Positions 13,008 through 21,245 of a stretch of DNA of 38,361 nt are shown one piece after another (the first letter of the stretch is position 1; each line of letters starts with the position of its first letter). Origin of the DNA: Oscillospiraceae bacterium (GTDB lineage: Bacteria > Bacillota > Clostridia > Oscillospirales > Oscillospiraceae); NCBI GenBank assembly GCA_902767915.1, contig CACXJE010000029.1, forward strand, positions 1-38,361, in the 5' to 3' direction. The notes below the pieces were generated by a model that saw only the letters and a program-made list of their open reading frames with translations, ran no database searches and was not told the DNA's origin. The position numbers and the translations under genes are program-made.

Positions 13008-14273
13008 ATGTACCAGCCTTTGGCCGACGAGCTGCGGCCCAGAGAATTGAATGAGGTCTACGGCCAGGAGCACATTCTGGGGGAGGGGGCCATCCTGCGG
13101 CGGATCATCGAGTCCGGCACCGTGCCCAACCTGATCTTCTACGGCCCCTCCGGCACCGGCAAGACCACCGTGGCCAACATCATCGCCGAAAAGACCAACC
13201 GCAAGCTCTTCAAGCTCAACGCCACCACCGCCTCCACGGCGGACGTGAAGGCCATCGTCTCCCAGCTGGACACCCTGCTCACCCCCAACGGGGTCCTGCT
13301 CTACCTGGACGAGATCCAGTCCTTCAACAAGAAGCAGCAGCAGACCCTGCTGGAATACATCGAAAACGGCAAGATCACCCTGATCGCCTCCACCACCGAG
13401 AACCCCTACTTCTACGTGTTCAACGCGATTTTGAGCCGCTCCACTATCTTTGAGTTCAAGAGCCTCACCGTGGAGGCCGTGGAGAAGACCGTGGACCGGG
13501 CCCTGCGCTACATGGAGCAGAAGCTGAACGTCACCGTGGAGGCGGAGGCCGGGGCGGTCCGGCACATTGCCGCCTCCTGCGGCGGGGACGTCCGGAAGGC
13601 CATCAACGCGGTGGAGGTGCTGTTCACCGCCTGCGCCTCGGGCGACGGGGTGGTCCGGATCTCCCTGGCGGACGCGGAGGCTGTCAGCCAGAAATCCGCC
13701 ATGCACTATGACCGGGAGGGGGACAGCCACTACGATTCCGTCTCCGCCCTGATGAAGTCCCTCCGGGGCTCGGACCCGGACGCGGCTTTGCATTATCTGG
13801 CCCGACTTCTGGAGGCGGGAGACCTGCCCGGGGCCTGCCGCCGGATCCTCTGCTCCGCCAGCGAGGACATCGGCCTGGCCTATCCCCAGGCCGTCAGCAT
13901 CGTCAAGGCCTGCGTGGATTCCGCCCTGCAGCTGGGTCTGCCGGAGGCAAAGCTGCCCCTGGCGGAGGCTGTGATCCTGCTGGCCACGGCCCCCAAGTCC
14001 AACTCCGTGGTGATGGCCATCGACCGGGCCATGGCCGACGTGAAAAAGGGGAAGGCGGGGCCCATCCCCCGGGAGCTGCAGAACGTCCATGCCGACGGCT
14101 TCGGCTTCGAGCGGGAGCAGGGCTATCTCTACCCCCACGACTACCCCGGCCACTGGGTGAAGCAGCAGTACCTCCCCGACGTGCTGAAGGACACCGTGTA
14201 TTACGAGTACGGGGACAACAAATTCGAGCAGGCCTGCAAGGCCTACTGGGAGAAGATCAAAAACGAAGCCTGA
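13008..14273 (+). CDS. rarA: Replication-associated recombination protein RarA (MgsA), AAA+ ATPase
   Basis: RarA acts at stalled replication forks and gaps, opening DNA ends next to single-stranded DNA-binding protein. The 421-aa protein has Walker A GPSGTGKT (46-53), Walker B LLYLDEI (about 97-103) with D101 and E102, sensor 1 in IASTTENP, and an arginine finger region (LSRSTIFEF). The C-terminal tetramerisation domain includes EDIGLAYPQA and the family ending EQGYLYPHDYPGHWVKQQYLP. A GTG three codons earlier is possible, but ATG at 13008 has GGAGG eight bases before it. The leader is almost entirely a palindromic repeat. Confidence 0.96.
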   Translation: MYQPLADELRPRELNEVYGQEHILGEGAILRRIIESGTVPNLIFYGPSGTGKTTVANIIAEKTNRKLFKLNATTASTADVKAIVSQLDTLLTPNGVLLYLDEIQSFNKKQQQTLLEYIENGKITLIASTTENPYFYVFNAILSRSTIFEFKSLTVEAVEKTVDRALRYMEQKLNVTVEAEAGAVRHIAASCGGDVRKAINAVEVLFTACASGDGVVRISLADAEAVSQKSAMHYDREGDSHYDSVSALMKSLRGSDPDAALHYLARLLEAGDLPGACRRILCSASEDIGLAYPQAVSIVKACVDSALQLGLPEAKLPLAEAVILLATAPKSNSVVMAIDRAMADVKKGKAGPIPRELQNVHADGFGFEREQGYLYPHDYPGHWVKQQYLPDVLKDTVYYEYGDNKFEQACKAYWEKIKNEA

Positions 14274-14295
14274 AAAACACCCGGCAGAAAACGCA

Positions 14296-14412
14296 ATCGG
14301 GATTTGGCGGGATGTGCCCGTAGGGGCCGGCGTCCCCGACGGCCCGCAGGTATCAGAATATGGTACGTTCGGGGCGTCGGGGACGCCGCCCCCTACGGCG
14401 CGACAAATCCCG
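14296..14412. repeat. Palindromic repeat, diverged relative (GGCGTCCCCGACG type)
   Basis: Borders GTAGGGGCC (from 14320) and CCCCCTAC (ending 14395) are the same as in the nested-palindrome family, and the flanks GGGATTTGGCG and CGACAAATCCCG also match. The body differs: GGCGTCCCCGACG and CGTCGGGGACGCC are complementary. It fills the space between rarA and the DUF951 gene. Confidence 0.8.
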
Positions 14413-14495
14413 GTTTGTATCATTGCAGGCGCAGCCCGACAAATTCCAATCGTACGGCAGCCACACATACCTTTGCGAAGCAGGAGGCGAACGAC

Positions 14496-14690
14496 ATGCC
14501 TATGGACATCCGGGTCGGCGACGTGCTGACCATGAAAAAGCCCCATCCCTGCGGGGGCGGGGAATGGCTGGTGCTGCGGGCCGGTATGGATTTCCGCCTC
14601 CGGTGCCTGTGCTGCGGCCGGGAGGTGCTGATCCCCCGGGCCAAGGCCGAAAAGGGCATCAAGTCCGTTTCCCGTCCCCGGCCGGAGTGA
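14496..14690 (+). CDS. DUF951 family protein
   Basis: This 64-aa protein matches the DUF951 family throughout: VGDVLTMKKPHPCGGGEWLVLR, then GMDFRLRCLCCGREVLIPR. The CxxC-type cysteines (RCLCCG) and the Cys in HPCG could bind metal, but the family's role is unknown; a member in Bacillus subtilis is YyzM. The start MPMD at 14496 has AGGAGG eight bases upstream. It is followed immediately by a strong terminator, so it is a monocistron or the end of a rarA transcript. Confidence 0.9.
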   Translation: MPMDIRVGDVLTMKKPHPCGGGEWLVLRAGMDFRLRCLCCGREVLIPRAKAEKGIKSVSRPRPE

Positions 14691-14721
14691 AAAAGAGAAG
14701 TCCGCGGGACTTCTCTTTTTT
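14691..14721 (+). terminator. Intrinsic terminator after the DUF951 gene
   Basis: A 13-bp perfect stem (AAAAGAGAAGTCC with GGACTTCTCTTTT) closes on GCG and ends in a T tract. The stem starts right after the stop codon. Confidence 0.9.
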
Positions 14722-14787
14722 CAGCTGCAGAGGAGCGAAGACAGCCCTTTCAGGATAAGCGCGGGGAGAACGCAAAAAAATTAGCAA

Positions 14788-14802
14788 CGGGAACCGTTCC
14801 CG
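14788..14802. promoter_or_regulatory. 15-bp palindrome upstream of the PHP phosphatase gene
   Basis: CGGGAAC and GTTCCCG are inverted about a single C, ending about 25 bases before the ATG of the next gene. It could be an operator or a small RNA hairpin. No regulator is suggested by the context. Confidence 0.35.
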
Positions 14803-14826
14803 ATGGATGCTGAAAAGGAGAAAACT

Positions 14827-15624
14827 ATGAAAGACAACAGAATCCGAAAAGACTATCACATGCACTGCCGGTTCTCCACGGACTCTAAGGCGGCGCCGGA
14901 GGCCATGTGTGAGGCGGCCATCGCCAGGGGACTGACCGATATCTGCTTTACAGACCACCAGGATCTGGGCTTTGCCGATCCCAACTGGTTCCGGTTCGAC
15001 CCGGAGGCCTATTTCAGAGAGCTGGAGACCGTGAAGGCCGCCTATGCCGGGCGGCTGGGGGTCCATATCGGGGTGGAGATCGGCCTGGTTCCGGACGATC
15101 CGAGGCTGGCCCGGGAGGCGGAGGCTCTGGCGAAGGACTATCCCTGGGAATTCATCATCGGCTCCACCCACCTGATCCCGGTCCGGATCGGCGGGCAGGT
15201 TTACAACGTGGATCCCGCGGACCCGGCGGAGGTTTCCCGCACCTGGTATCATTTCAACAGCGTGAAGGCCATGATGTCCGTCTATTTTGATACGGTTCTG
15301 AAAAACCTGGAGCAGTTTGATTTTTATGACACCGTGGGCCACATTGACTACATGAGCCGCTATATGCCCAGGGAGCTTGCCCCCTACCGGTATGAGGACC
15401 ACGCCGAGCAGATCGACCGGATCCTGCAAACCGCCATCCGAAAGGGAATCGCCGTCGAGGTGAACACCGGGGGCCTTTACAAGGGCATGGGAAAGACGAA
15501 CCCGGAGGACAGGATCCTCCGCAGGTATCTGGAGCTGGGAGGCAGAAGGCTGACCTTCGGCTCCGACGCCCACCGGCCCGAGCAGGTGGGCTACGGCTTT
15601 GAGACCCTGCCGGACTACGGATAG
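14827..15624 (+). CDS. PHP-domain phosphatase, histidinol-phosphatase-like
   Basis: This 265-aa PHP-domain protein resembles HisK/HisJ-type histidinol phosphatases, which remove phosphate from L-histidinol phosphate in histidine synthesis. Metal-binding motifs are visible in order: DYHMHCRFS (9-17), CFTDHQD, GVEIGL, IGSTHLIP, VGHIDYMSRY and GSDAHRPEQVG near the C-terminus. They supply the His/Asp/Glu cluster for a trinuclear metal site. ATG at 14827 has AAAAGGAG with good spacing; an earlier in-frame ATG at 14803 has no such site. No other his genes are nearby, so the substrate is unproven and may be another phosphomonoester. Confidence 0.82.
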   Translation: MKDNRIRKDYHMHCRFSTDSKAAPEAMCEAAIARGLTDICFTDHQDLGFADPNWFRFDPEAYFRELETVKAAYAGRLGVHIGVEIGLVPDDPRLAREAEALAKDYPWEFIIGSTHLIPVRIGGQVYNVDPADPAEVSRTWYHFNSVKAMMSVYFDTVLKNLEQFDFYDTVGHIDYMSRYMPRELAPYRYEDHAEQIDRILQTAIRKGIAVEVNTGGLYKGMGKTNPEDRILRRYLELGGRRLTFGSDAHRPEQVGYGFETLPDYG

Positions 15625-15674
15625 AGCGCCGGATTTTACGGAATCCTGTCGGGAAAGCCTGCGGTCCGGTTTTT

Positions 15675-15707
15675 CCGCCGCCCTACTTGCGTGGGCGGCG
15701 GTTTTGT
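15675..15707 (+). terminator. Intrinsic terminator after the PHP phosphatase gene
   Basis: CCGCCGCCC (15675-15683) pairs with GGGCGGCGG (15693-15701), followed by TTTTGTT. The loop contains the -35 box of the next promoter, so terminator and promoter overlap. Confidence 0.75.
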
Positions 15708-15715
15708 TGTATAAT
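15687..15715 (+). promoter_or_regulatory. Promoter of the moxR operon
   Basis: TTGCGT (15687-15692), a 17-base spacer and a perfect TATAAT (15710-15715). The spacer is the right arm of the preceding terminator hairpin. Confidence 0.7.
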
Positions 15716-15743
15716 ATATAAGATTGGGGAACCGAACCCCGTA

Positions 15744-15757
15744 TTCTGACGTCAGAA
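15744..15757. promoter_or_regulatory. 14-bp perfect palindrome in the moxR leader
   Basis: TTCTGACGTCAGAA lies about 28 bases after the -10 box and 44 bases before the moxR ATG. Its position just downstream of the expected transcription start suits a repressor site; the regulator is unknown. Confidence 0.45.
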
Positions 15758-15800
15758 AGACATCCCACCATATAGATCACCTGCAACGGAGAGGTATATC

Positions 15801-16730
15801 ATGAACGTAATTCAGAAGATTATCAACGAGCTTCGCAAGGCGGTCCAGGGCAAGGACCAGGTTTTGATCTGGATCCTGATGACCATCCTGGCCGACGGCA
15901 ACATCCTGCTGGAGGACATCCCCGGCGTGGGCAAAACCAACATGGCGCTGGCCTTTTCCCGGGCCCTGGGCCTGGACTACGGACGGGTCCAGTTCAACCC
16001 CGACGTGCTGCCCTCCGACATCACCGGCTACTCGGTCTATCAGAAGGAGACCGGCCGGATGGTCTACCAGAAGGGCGCCATTCTCTGCAACCTGTTTTTG
16101 GCCGACGAGCTGAACCGCGCCACCTCCCGGACCCAGTCCGCCCTGCTGGAGGCCATGGAGGAGGGCCAGGTCACCGTGGACGGTGTGACCCATGCCCTGC
16201 CCAAGCCCTTTACGGTCATTGCCACCCAGAACCCCACCGGCGCTGCCGGCACCCAGCTGCTGCCCGATTCCCAGATGGACCGGTTCATGGTCCGGCTCAG
16301 CGTGGGCTATCCCAAGCCCGCCGATGAACGGGATATGGTTCTGGCCCGTCAGGGCGGCGTGAACCCGCTGAAGTCTGTGCAGCAGGTGGTGAGCCGGGGC
16401 GAGCTTGTGGCCATGCAGGAGGCTGTCTCCCGGGTCTACGCCAAGGAGAGCATCATCAATTATATCGTTGCCCTTGTGGCCGCCACCCGGCAGCATCCCC
16501 AGATCCTCCGGGGCGCCAGTCCCCGGGCCACCCTGGCCGTGGTGTCCATGGCCAAGGCTACCGCCTATATGAACGGCAGAGACTATGTGCTGCCCGAGGA
16601 CGTGCAGACCGTGTTCGCGGGCACCGTGGCCCACCGGCTGCTGCTGAGCGCCGACGCCCAGAGCATGGGTCTCAGCGAAACCAAGATCCTCTCCGATCTG
16701 CTGTCTCAGATCCCCGCGCCGGGAGTGTAA
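15801..16730 (+). CDS. MoxR family AAA+ ATPase
   Basis: This 309-aa MoxR-type ATPase is probably a chaperone that matures or activates a partner protein complex. It has Walker A PGVGKT (41-46), Walker B LFLADELNR (98-106), sensor 1 IATQNP and the family stretch LLPDSQMDRF with a conserved Arg. A C-terminal lid domain follows (GASPRATLAV). MoxR proteins usually work with the DUF58 protein encoded next door, as here: the DUF58 gene starts four bases after this stop. The start ATG at 15801 has GGAG nearby. The operon has its own promoter with a palindrome in the leader. Confidence 0.93.
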   Translation: MNVIQKIINELRKAVQGKDQVLIWILMTILADGNILLEDIPGVGKTNMALAFSRALGLDYGRVQFNPDVLPSDITGYSVYQKETGRMVYQKGAILCNLFLADELNRATSRTQSALLEAMEEGQVTVDGVTHALPKPFTVIATQNPTGAAGTQLLPDSQMDRFMVRLSVGYPKPADERDMVLARQGGVNPLKSVQQVVSRGELVAMQEAVSRVYAKESIINYIVALVAATRQHPQILRGASPRATLAVVSMAKATAYMNGRDYVLPEDVQTVFAGTVAHRLLLSADAQSMGLSETKILSDLLSQIPAPGV

Positions 16731-16733
16731 GCC

Positions 16734-17684
16734 ATGGCACTCAACCGATTCCTGTACTGCATGTCTCTCCTGCTGGCAGTGGTATTCTATTTTGCCAGCA
16801 GCGCCTGGGCCTCCTGGGTACTGCTGCTGATGATTGCCGTTCTGCCCTGGGTGAGTCTGATCTTCTCTCTGCCGGCGATCCTGACCTGCAGGATCACGGC
16901 CAGCCTGCAGGCCATGACCGAGCAGGGAGAGCGGACGCTGCTCCATATCCAGGTGTCCTCCCTGCGCTGGCTGGCGGCGCCGGAAATGCGGCTGCAGCTC
17001 AATCTCCGCTCCCGGGATCAGGAACGGAATATTCGATTTTTAAGCCATCTGTCCAGGACAGACGGCATTTTGGCCGTGCCCACCCAGGACTGCGGCTGGC
17101 TCAAGCCGGAATTCAGCAAGGGTAAGGTTTACGATTTCCTGGGTCTGTTCCGCTTTAAGGTCCGGGTGCCGGAGGTGGCGCCCATGGCCATCCTGCCTCC
17201 CGCGCTGGTCCCGGATCCCATGCCGGATCTGGAGCAGCTGCTGAACCAGCAGCTGAAGCCCAAGCCCGGCGGCGGCTATTCCGAAATCCACGATCACCGG
17301 CCCTATCGGCCCGGCGACCCGGTCAAGGGCATCCACTGGAAGCTGTCGGTAAAATCCGACGAGCTGATCGTCCGGGAGCCCATGGATCCCATCCGCCGCC
17401 AGGTGCTTCTGGCGGTGCGGACCCCCCGGGGCCCGGTCTGCCGGGAGAAGACCCTGGGCAACCTGCGGTATCTGTCCAACTGGCTGCTGGAACGGGGCAT
17501 CTCCCACGAGGTGGTCTGGATGGAGGGCGACCGGCTGCGGAAGACCGCGGTGGAGGACGAGGCAAGCGCGCTGGCCGCCCTGGCCGGGGCCTGTCTTGCC
17601 CCGGAGGACAGCCGCAAGCTGCCGGACAGCCTGCCCTATAAGGCGGACTGGCTCTGCCGCATCGGAGAGGAGGCGGACCAATGA
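16734..17684 (+). CDS. DUF58 domain protein with N-terminal membrane hairpin
   Basis: This 316-aa protein has two hydrophobic segments at the N-terminus (about residues 5-25 and 27-48) and a large soluble part. The latter contains the DUF58 signature YRPGDPVKGIHWKLS (about 193-207). DUF58 proteins are related to von Willebrand factor A domains and are usual partners of MoxR ATPases. The gene is between moxR and a transglutaminase gene, overlapping the latter by 4 bp. This MoxR-DUF58-transglutaminase trio is widespread and suspected to act in envelope or surface-protein processing; the actual substrate is not known. Confidence 0.92.
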   Translation: MALNRFLYCMSLLLAVVFYFASSAWASWVLLLMIAVLPWVSLIFSLPAILTCRITASLQAMTEQGERTLLHIQVSSLRWLAAPEMRLQLNLRSRDQERNIRFLSHLSRTDGILAVPTQDCGWLKPEFSKGKVYDFLGLFRFKVRVPEVAPMAILPPALVPDPMPDLEQLLNQQLKPKPGGGYSEIHDHRPYRPGDPVKGIHWKLSVKSDELIVREPMDPIRRQVLLAVRTPRGPVCREKTLGNLRYLSNWLLERGISHEVVWMEGDRLRKTAVEDEASALAALAGACLAPEDSRKLPDSLPYKADWLCRIGEEADQ

Positions 17685-19882
17685 CCCGACTGCTCTCCCC
17701 CAGAAATCTCCTCCGTCTGCTGACGGAATGGGCCCTGGGCTGTGTGGGGGTGCTGGGGGCGATTTTGTGCCTGACCACCACCTTCCACGTCCCGACCCCC
17801 GGGGCAATCTACGTGCTGGTGCCGGTGCTGATGCTGCTGGTCTGCACCCTGGCCACCCTTCGGCGGGGGGATATCTTCTGCTCCGTGGTCGGCTGTCTGC
17901 TGCTGGTGGTCATGCTGGTTTTCCAGAAGCCCCTGCGGCACAGCGCGGTCAATCTCTGGAACATCCTGGCCTGGAACTACGCCCAGGGCTATGAGCGGCT
18001 GAAGGATTACTATCCCCCGGATATGGAGCTGCATTACGGCGGCACCACCGCCATCCTGCTGTTCCTGGCCGCCCTGGAAACCTTCTTCACTGGGCTGTCC
18101 CTCAGCCGCTGGAGAAGGACCTGGCCCGTGGCCCTGACCCTGTCCCTGGGGATTCTTCCCTGCTTCATTCTGACCAACACCCTGCCCGGGCTGGTCCCGC
18201 TGCTGATGGTGGTGGGCTCCATTCTGGTCCAGGTCCTGAGCCAGAATCCCCGCCGCAGAGAGCCCCGTGACACGGGCAGAGCCGTTCTTTGGGGCGCGGT
18301 GGTTTCCGCTCTGCTGATCGGGGGGCTGCTGCTGGCCTTCCCCAGAGAGACCTATGAGCCCCCCATTACCTGGCGCCAGCTCACCGAAAAGCTGGAAAAC
18401 TGGCAGGCAAAGCTGGACAACCGGGGCAACGAGGCCGCCGGCCTCACCGGCAACCCGGACGACGTGGTTCTGCGGGAGCTGCGGAGTCTGCCCAACCATC
18501 CCATGGAGGTCATGCAGATCCGGACCGACTATCGTGGCCGGCTCTATCTCCGGGGCTCCGCCTACGACAGCTACGACGGCAGAAAATGGACCCGCACCGA
18601 GAGCGGAAGCTGGGATCTGGCAGCCGCCTACCCCGCCCTGGGCAGCGCCGCATCGCCCTCCTATTTCATGAAAATCACCCCGATCACCGGGGAATCCCTG
18701 TACTACACCACCTATGAGCTGCTCACCCTCCCCGAGGGCGCGGAGCTGGTGGGAGACGCCTACCTGAAAAACAGCGATACCGACGAGACCTATTCCTTCA
18801 CCTTCTCCCCGGACGCGAGTTCCGTCCCTGCCGAAGACGCCTACCGGCGCTACGTGGAGTCCGCCTGTCTGGAGCTTCCGGACGCGGAAACAAAGCAGGC
18901 CCTGCGGGCCTGGTGCGCGGAGCATCTGGGGGAGGGCTCCCTGCAGCTGCCGGTGCCCAACCGGGCCGAGCTGATCAGCGACGCGGTCTCCCGGGCCGTG
19001 GAATACAGCCGGAACGCCTCCGTGCCTCCCGCCGGAGCGGATTTTGCTCTCTGGTTCTTGAACGACGCCGAGACCGGCTACTGCGTCCACTTCGCAACCA
19101 CAGCCGCTGCCCTGCTCCGGGCGGTGGACATCCCCAGCCGCTATGTCTCCGGCTTCATCTGCTCGCCGGGATCGGACGGCTTTGTGAAGGTCACCACCCT
19201 CCAGGCCCACGCCTGGGTGGAATACTTCTATGAGGGCCGCTGGCACCGGCTGGAGCCCACGCCGGGCACAGCCACGGAATTCTCCGGCTCCACCACGCCC
19301 TGGGTCCGTCCCCAGCCCGTCTCCGAGGAGACCGAGGCCACGGAGACCGTCGAGATCACCGAGATTACCGAGGCCACCGAGGAGCCCATCGAGGTCACCC
19401 TGCCCGAGGAATCCACAGAGCCCTTTGTGAAGCCCACCCGGCCCACGGACGTTCCCGAACCCTCCGAGGAGACCACCCTCCCGGCGGAGCCCACACAGCC
19501 GAAAGCTCCCTCCCGGCCGAAGAAGCCCTGGCACATGCCACTCTGGGGCTGGATCCTGCTGGGGATCGCCGGGCTGATCGGGCTGATCCTGCTGCGGCGG
19601 CAGCTGGTTTCCCGGGCAAGAGATCGGAAGCTGCAGCGGCTTCAGGGCAACGAACAGGCCCTCTGGATCTATCGCCGCTACCGCAAGCTCCGCCGCCGTC
19701 TGGGGGAAGCCCCCGAGCCGGAGGCCCAGCGCCTGGCCAAGAAGGCCTGCTTCAGCCAGCATGACCTGGACCCGGAGGAGATGGCCTATCTGCGGCAATG
19801 TCTGGACCGCTCCGTTTCGGACCTGCGGGCCGCGGGCTTCTGGAAGGGACTCTATTACCGCTTTGTGCTGGCAATCATTTGA
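17681..19882 (+). CDS. Membrane transglutaminase-like protein (TgpA/YebA type)
   Basis: This 733-aa protein begins with a membrane domain of about five to six helices (residues 12 to ~225). An extracytoplasmic transglutaminase-like cysteine-protease-fold domain follows. The catalytic triad candidates are C468 (TGYCVHFAT), H510 (QAHAWVE) and E525 (RLEPTPG; Glu instead of the more usual Asp, which is also seen in this family). A Thr/Glu/Pro-rich linker (about 545-615) comes before a further membrane helix (about 621-640) and a basic cytoplasmic tail with a DUF4129-like helical end. It overlaps the DUF58 gene by 4 bp and is the last gene of the moxR operon. The linker resembles a cell-wall-spanning spacer. 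Confidence 0.9.
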   Translation: MTRLLSPRNLLRLLTEWALGCVGVLGAILCLTTTFHVPTPGAIYVLVPVLMLLVCTLATLRRGDIFCSVVGCLLLVVMLVFQKPLRHSAVNLWNILAWNYAQGYERLKDYYPPDMELHYGGTTAILLFLAALETFFTGLSLSRWRRTWPVALTLSLGILPCFILTNTLPGLVPLLMVVGSILVQVLSQNPRRREPRDTGRAVLWGAVVSALLIGGLLLAFPRETYEPPITWRQLTEKLENWQAKLDNRGNEAAGLTGNPDDVVLRELRSLPNHPMEVMQIRTDYRGRLYLRGSAYDSYDGRKWTRTESGSWDLAAAYPALGSAASPSYFMKITPITGESLYYTTYELLTLPEGAELVGDAYLKNSDTDETYSFTFSPDASSVPAEDAYRRYVESACLELPDAETKQALRAWCAEHLGEGSLQLPVPNRAELISDAVSRAVEYSRNASVPPAGADFALWFLNDAETGYCVHFATTAAALLRAVDIPSRYVSGFICSPGSDGFVKVTTLQAHAWVEYFYEGRWHRLEPTPGTATEFSGSTTPWVRPQPVSEETEATETVEITEITEATEEPIEVTLPEESTEPFVKPTRPTDVPEPSEETTLPAEPTQPKAPSRPKKPWHMPLWGWILLGIAGLIGLILLRRQLVSRARDRKLQRLQGNEQALWIYRRYRKLRRRLGEAPEPEAQRLAKKACFSQHDLDPEEMAYLRQCLDRSVSDLRAAGFWKGLYYRFVLAII

Positions 19883-19904
19883 TACGAATAAATGGAGGAA
19901 TCCC

Positions 19905-20865
19905 ATGGAACCCTTTGGAACTTTGGACAGTCTGCCGGTGGAGCTGATCCGGCTGGACAACGGCGAGATCTCCTGCGAGGTCATCACCTACGGCGCGGCC
20001 ATCCGCGCCCTCCGGGTCCCGGACCGGGCGGGCACTCCCACAGACGTGGTCCTGGGCTTTGACACCCTGGAGGAATACCGGCGGCAACGACCGGGTGCTG
20101 CTGCTGACAAAGAACGACGGAGACAACTGCAACCACAGCGGTACGGCCGGGCTCAACGCCAGGCTTTGGACCGTGCAGGAGGAAACGAACAGCTCCGTGA
20201 CCCTGGGCTGCGTCCATCCCAACGGCCTGGGCGGCATTCCCGGAGCCCTTCGGGTCACCGTCACCTACAGCCTTCGGGGAAAGGCGCTTTGCATCGACTA
20301 TCAGGCCGTCAGCGACCGGGACACCCTCTGCAGCCTGACCAACCACAGCTATTTCAATCTGGACGGCCACGACAGCGGCCCTGTGAACGACCACCGGGTG
20401 ACCATTCTTTCCCACAGCTACACCCCCACCGACGCCCATTCCATCCCCACCGGAGAGATCCGGGCCCTGGCGGGCACCCCCATGGATCTGTCCCACGCCA
20501 CCCTGCTTGGGGATCGGCTGGACCTGGACTATGAGCCCATCCGGAACGCCGGGGGCTACGACCACAACTGGCTCATCGATCCCAACGACGAGGGCATGGG
20601 CTTCCGGCCGGCGGCCCTGGTCCGGAGCGCCGACTCCGGGATCCGGATGTCGGTCTACACCGACCGGCCCTGCGTCCAGCTCTATACCGGCAACTACATC
20701 CCCGAGGGGCTGGCAGGCAAGGACGGGGCGGTCTACCACCGCCGCCAGGGCCTGGCTCTGGAGACCCAGGGCTTCCCCGACGCTCCCCACCATCCCAGCT
20801 TCCCCTCCATCACCCTCCGGGCCGGAAAGGTCTGGCAAAGCCGGACCGAATATCGGTTCGGGTAA
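19905..20865 (+). pseudogene. galM: Aldose 1-epimerase (galM), disrupted by an internal deletion and frameshift
   Basis: ATG at 19905 (with GGAGG) starts a good GalM N-terminus: MEPFGTLDSLPVELIRLDNG, then VITYGAAIRAL and DVVLGFDTLEEYR. After about residue 59 the frame changes. The second frame continues from about 20085 with LTKNDGDNCNHSG, then TNHSYFNLDGH (catalytic His), YDHNWLID (Asp) and LALETQGFPDAPHHPSFPS (catalytic Glu), ending at 20865. The segment that should hold the substrate-binding GRVANRI-type region, roughly 25 codons, is missing and the loss is not a multiple of three. Galactose mutarotation by this locus is therefore probably lost, unless the assembly is wrong. Confidence 0.85.
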
Positions 20866-20873
20866 GAGGATAC

Positions 20874-21017
20874 GTGCCGCAAAATGCTTTGTCATTGCGA
20901 GACCGGTACGCATACTGGTCGTGGCAATCCGTTTTTTCAACGTTGGATATTACGGATTCCCACACCAGTAACGCATGTCACTGGTTCGGAAGGACAGATT
21001 CACGCATTTTGCGGCAC
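20874..21017. repeat. MITE-like element with 14-bp terminal inverted repeats
   Basis: GTGCCGCAAAATGC (20874-20887) and GCATTTTGCGGCAC (21004-21017) are perfect inverted ends. Inside lie GTCATTGCGAGACCGGT...ACTGGTCGTGGCAATCC and a second unit with CACCAGTAACGCATG...CACTGG, both hairpin-forming. The GTCATTGCGAG...GGCAATCC motif looks like a dispersed repeat. A T tract follows the right end, so it may also terminate galM transcripts. Confidence 0.7.
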
Positions 21018-21035
21018 TTTTTTTCAAGGAGCCCC

Positions 21036-21063
21036 CAACCTTTTGACGGCCTCATCTGTCTGA
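21036..21063 (+). promoter_or_regulatory. Candidate ECF-sigma-type promoter of the tethered sigma operon
   Basis: CAACCTTTT (21036-21044) and TGTCTGA (21057-21063) are spaced so that AACC and GTCT lie 17 bases apart. This resembles the AAC / GTC pattern of ECF promoters and suggests autoregulation by the sigma factor downstream. No sigma-A -10 box is visible here. Confidence 0.4.
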
Positions 21064-21083
21064 AGAGTGAGGAGGGATGAAGC

Positions 21084-21245
21084 ATGTCTGAACCGGATAC
21101 CTTCAAGCAGCGCTACCGGCGCTGGGTTGGCAGCTTCTCCCTGGAGCCTGCCGCCGCGGCGGCAGTCTGGCGGGCCGTGGCCGCAAGGACAGAAGCGCCG
21201 CCGGCCCACCGGGAATCCAACGGGAAAGAGAGGAAGACCCCATGA
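21084..21245 (+). CDS. 53-aa protein translationally coupled to a membrane-tethered sigma factor
   Basis: ATG at 21084 has GAGGAGGG eight bases upstream, better than most neighbours. The product starts MSEPDTFKQRYRRWVG, continues through an Ala-rich stretch (SLEPAAAAAVWRAVAA) and ends basic (SNGKERKTP). Its TGA overlaps the sigma gene ATG (ATGA, 21242-21245). It has no membrane segment or signal peptide and no family I recognise. The position, in front of an ECF sigma gene, suggests a small regulator or interaction partner, but only the translational coupling is visible. Confidence 0.7.
   Translation: MSEPDTFKQRYRRWVGSFSLEPAAAAAVWRAVAARTEAPPAHRESNGKERKTP

Noticed and set aside
14788-14802. 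LexA box or T-box in the leader of the PHP phosphatase gene
   Set aside because: The arms are separated by one base, not the spacing of a LexA/DinR site, and the conserved T-box core and specifier structures are absent.
19253-19255. Glu525 instead of Asp in the transglutaminase triad as a sign of inactivity
   Set aside because: EPTP is found in many members of this membrane transglutaminase-like family, so it does not show a loss of function.
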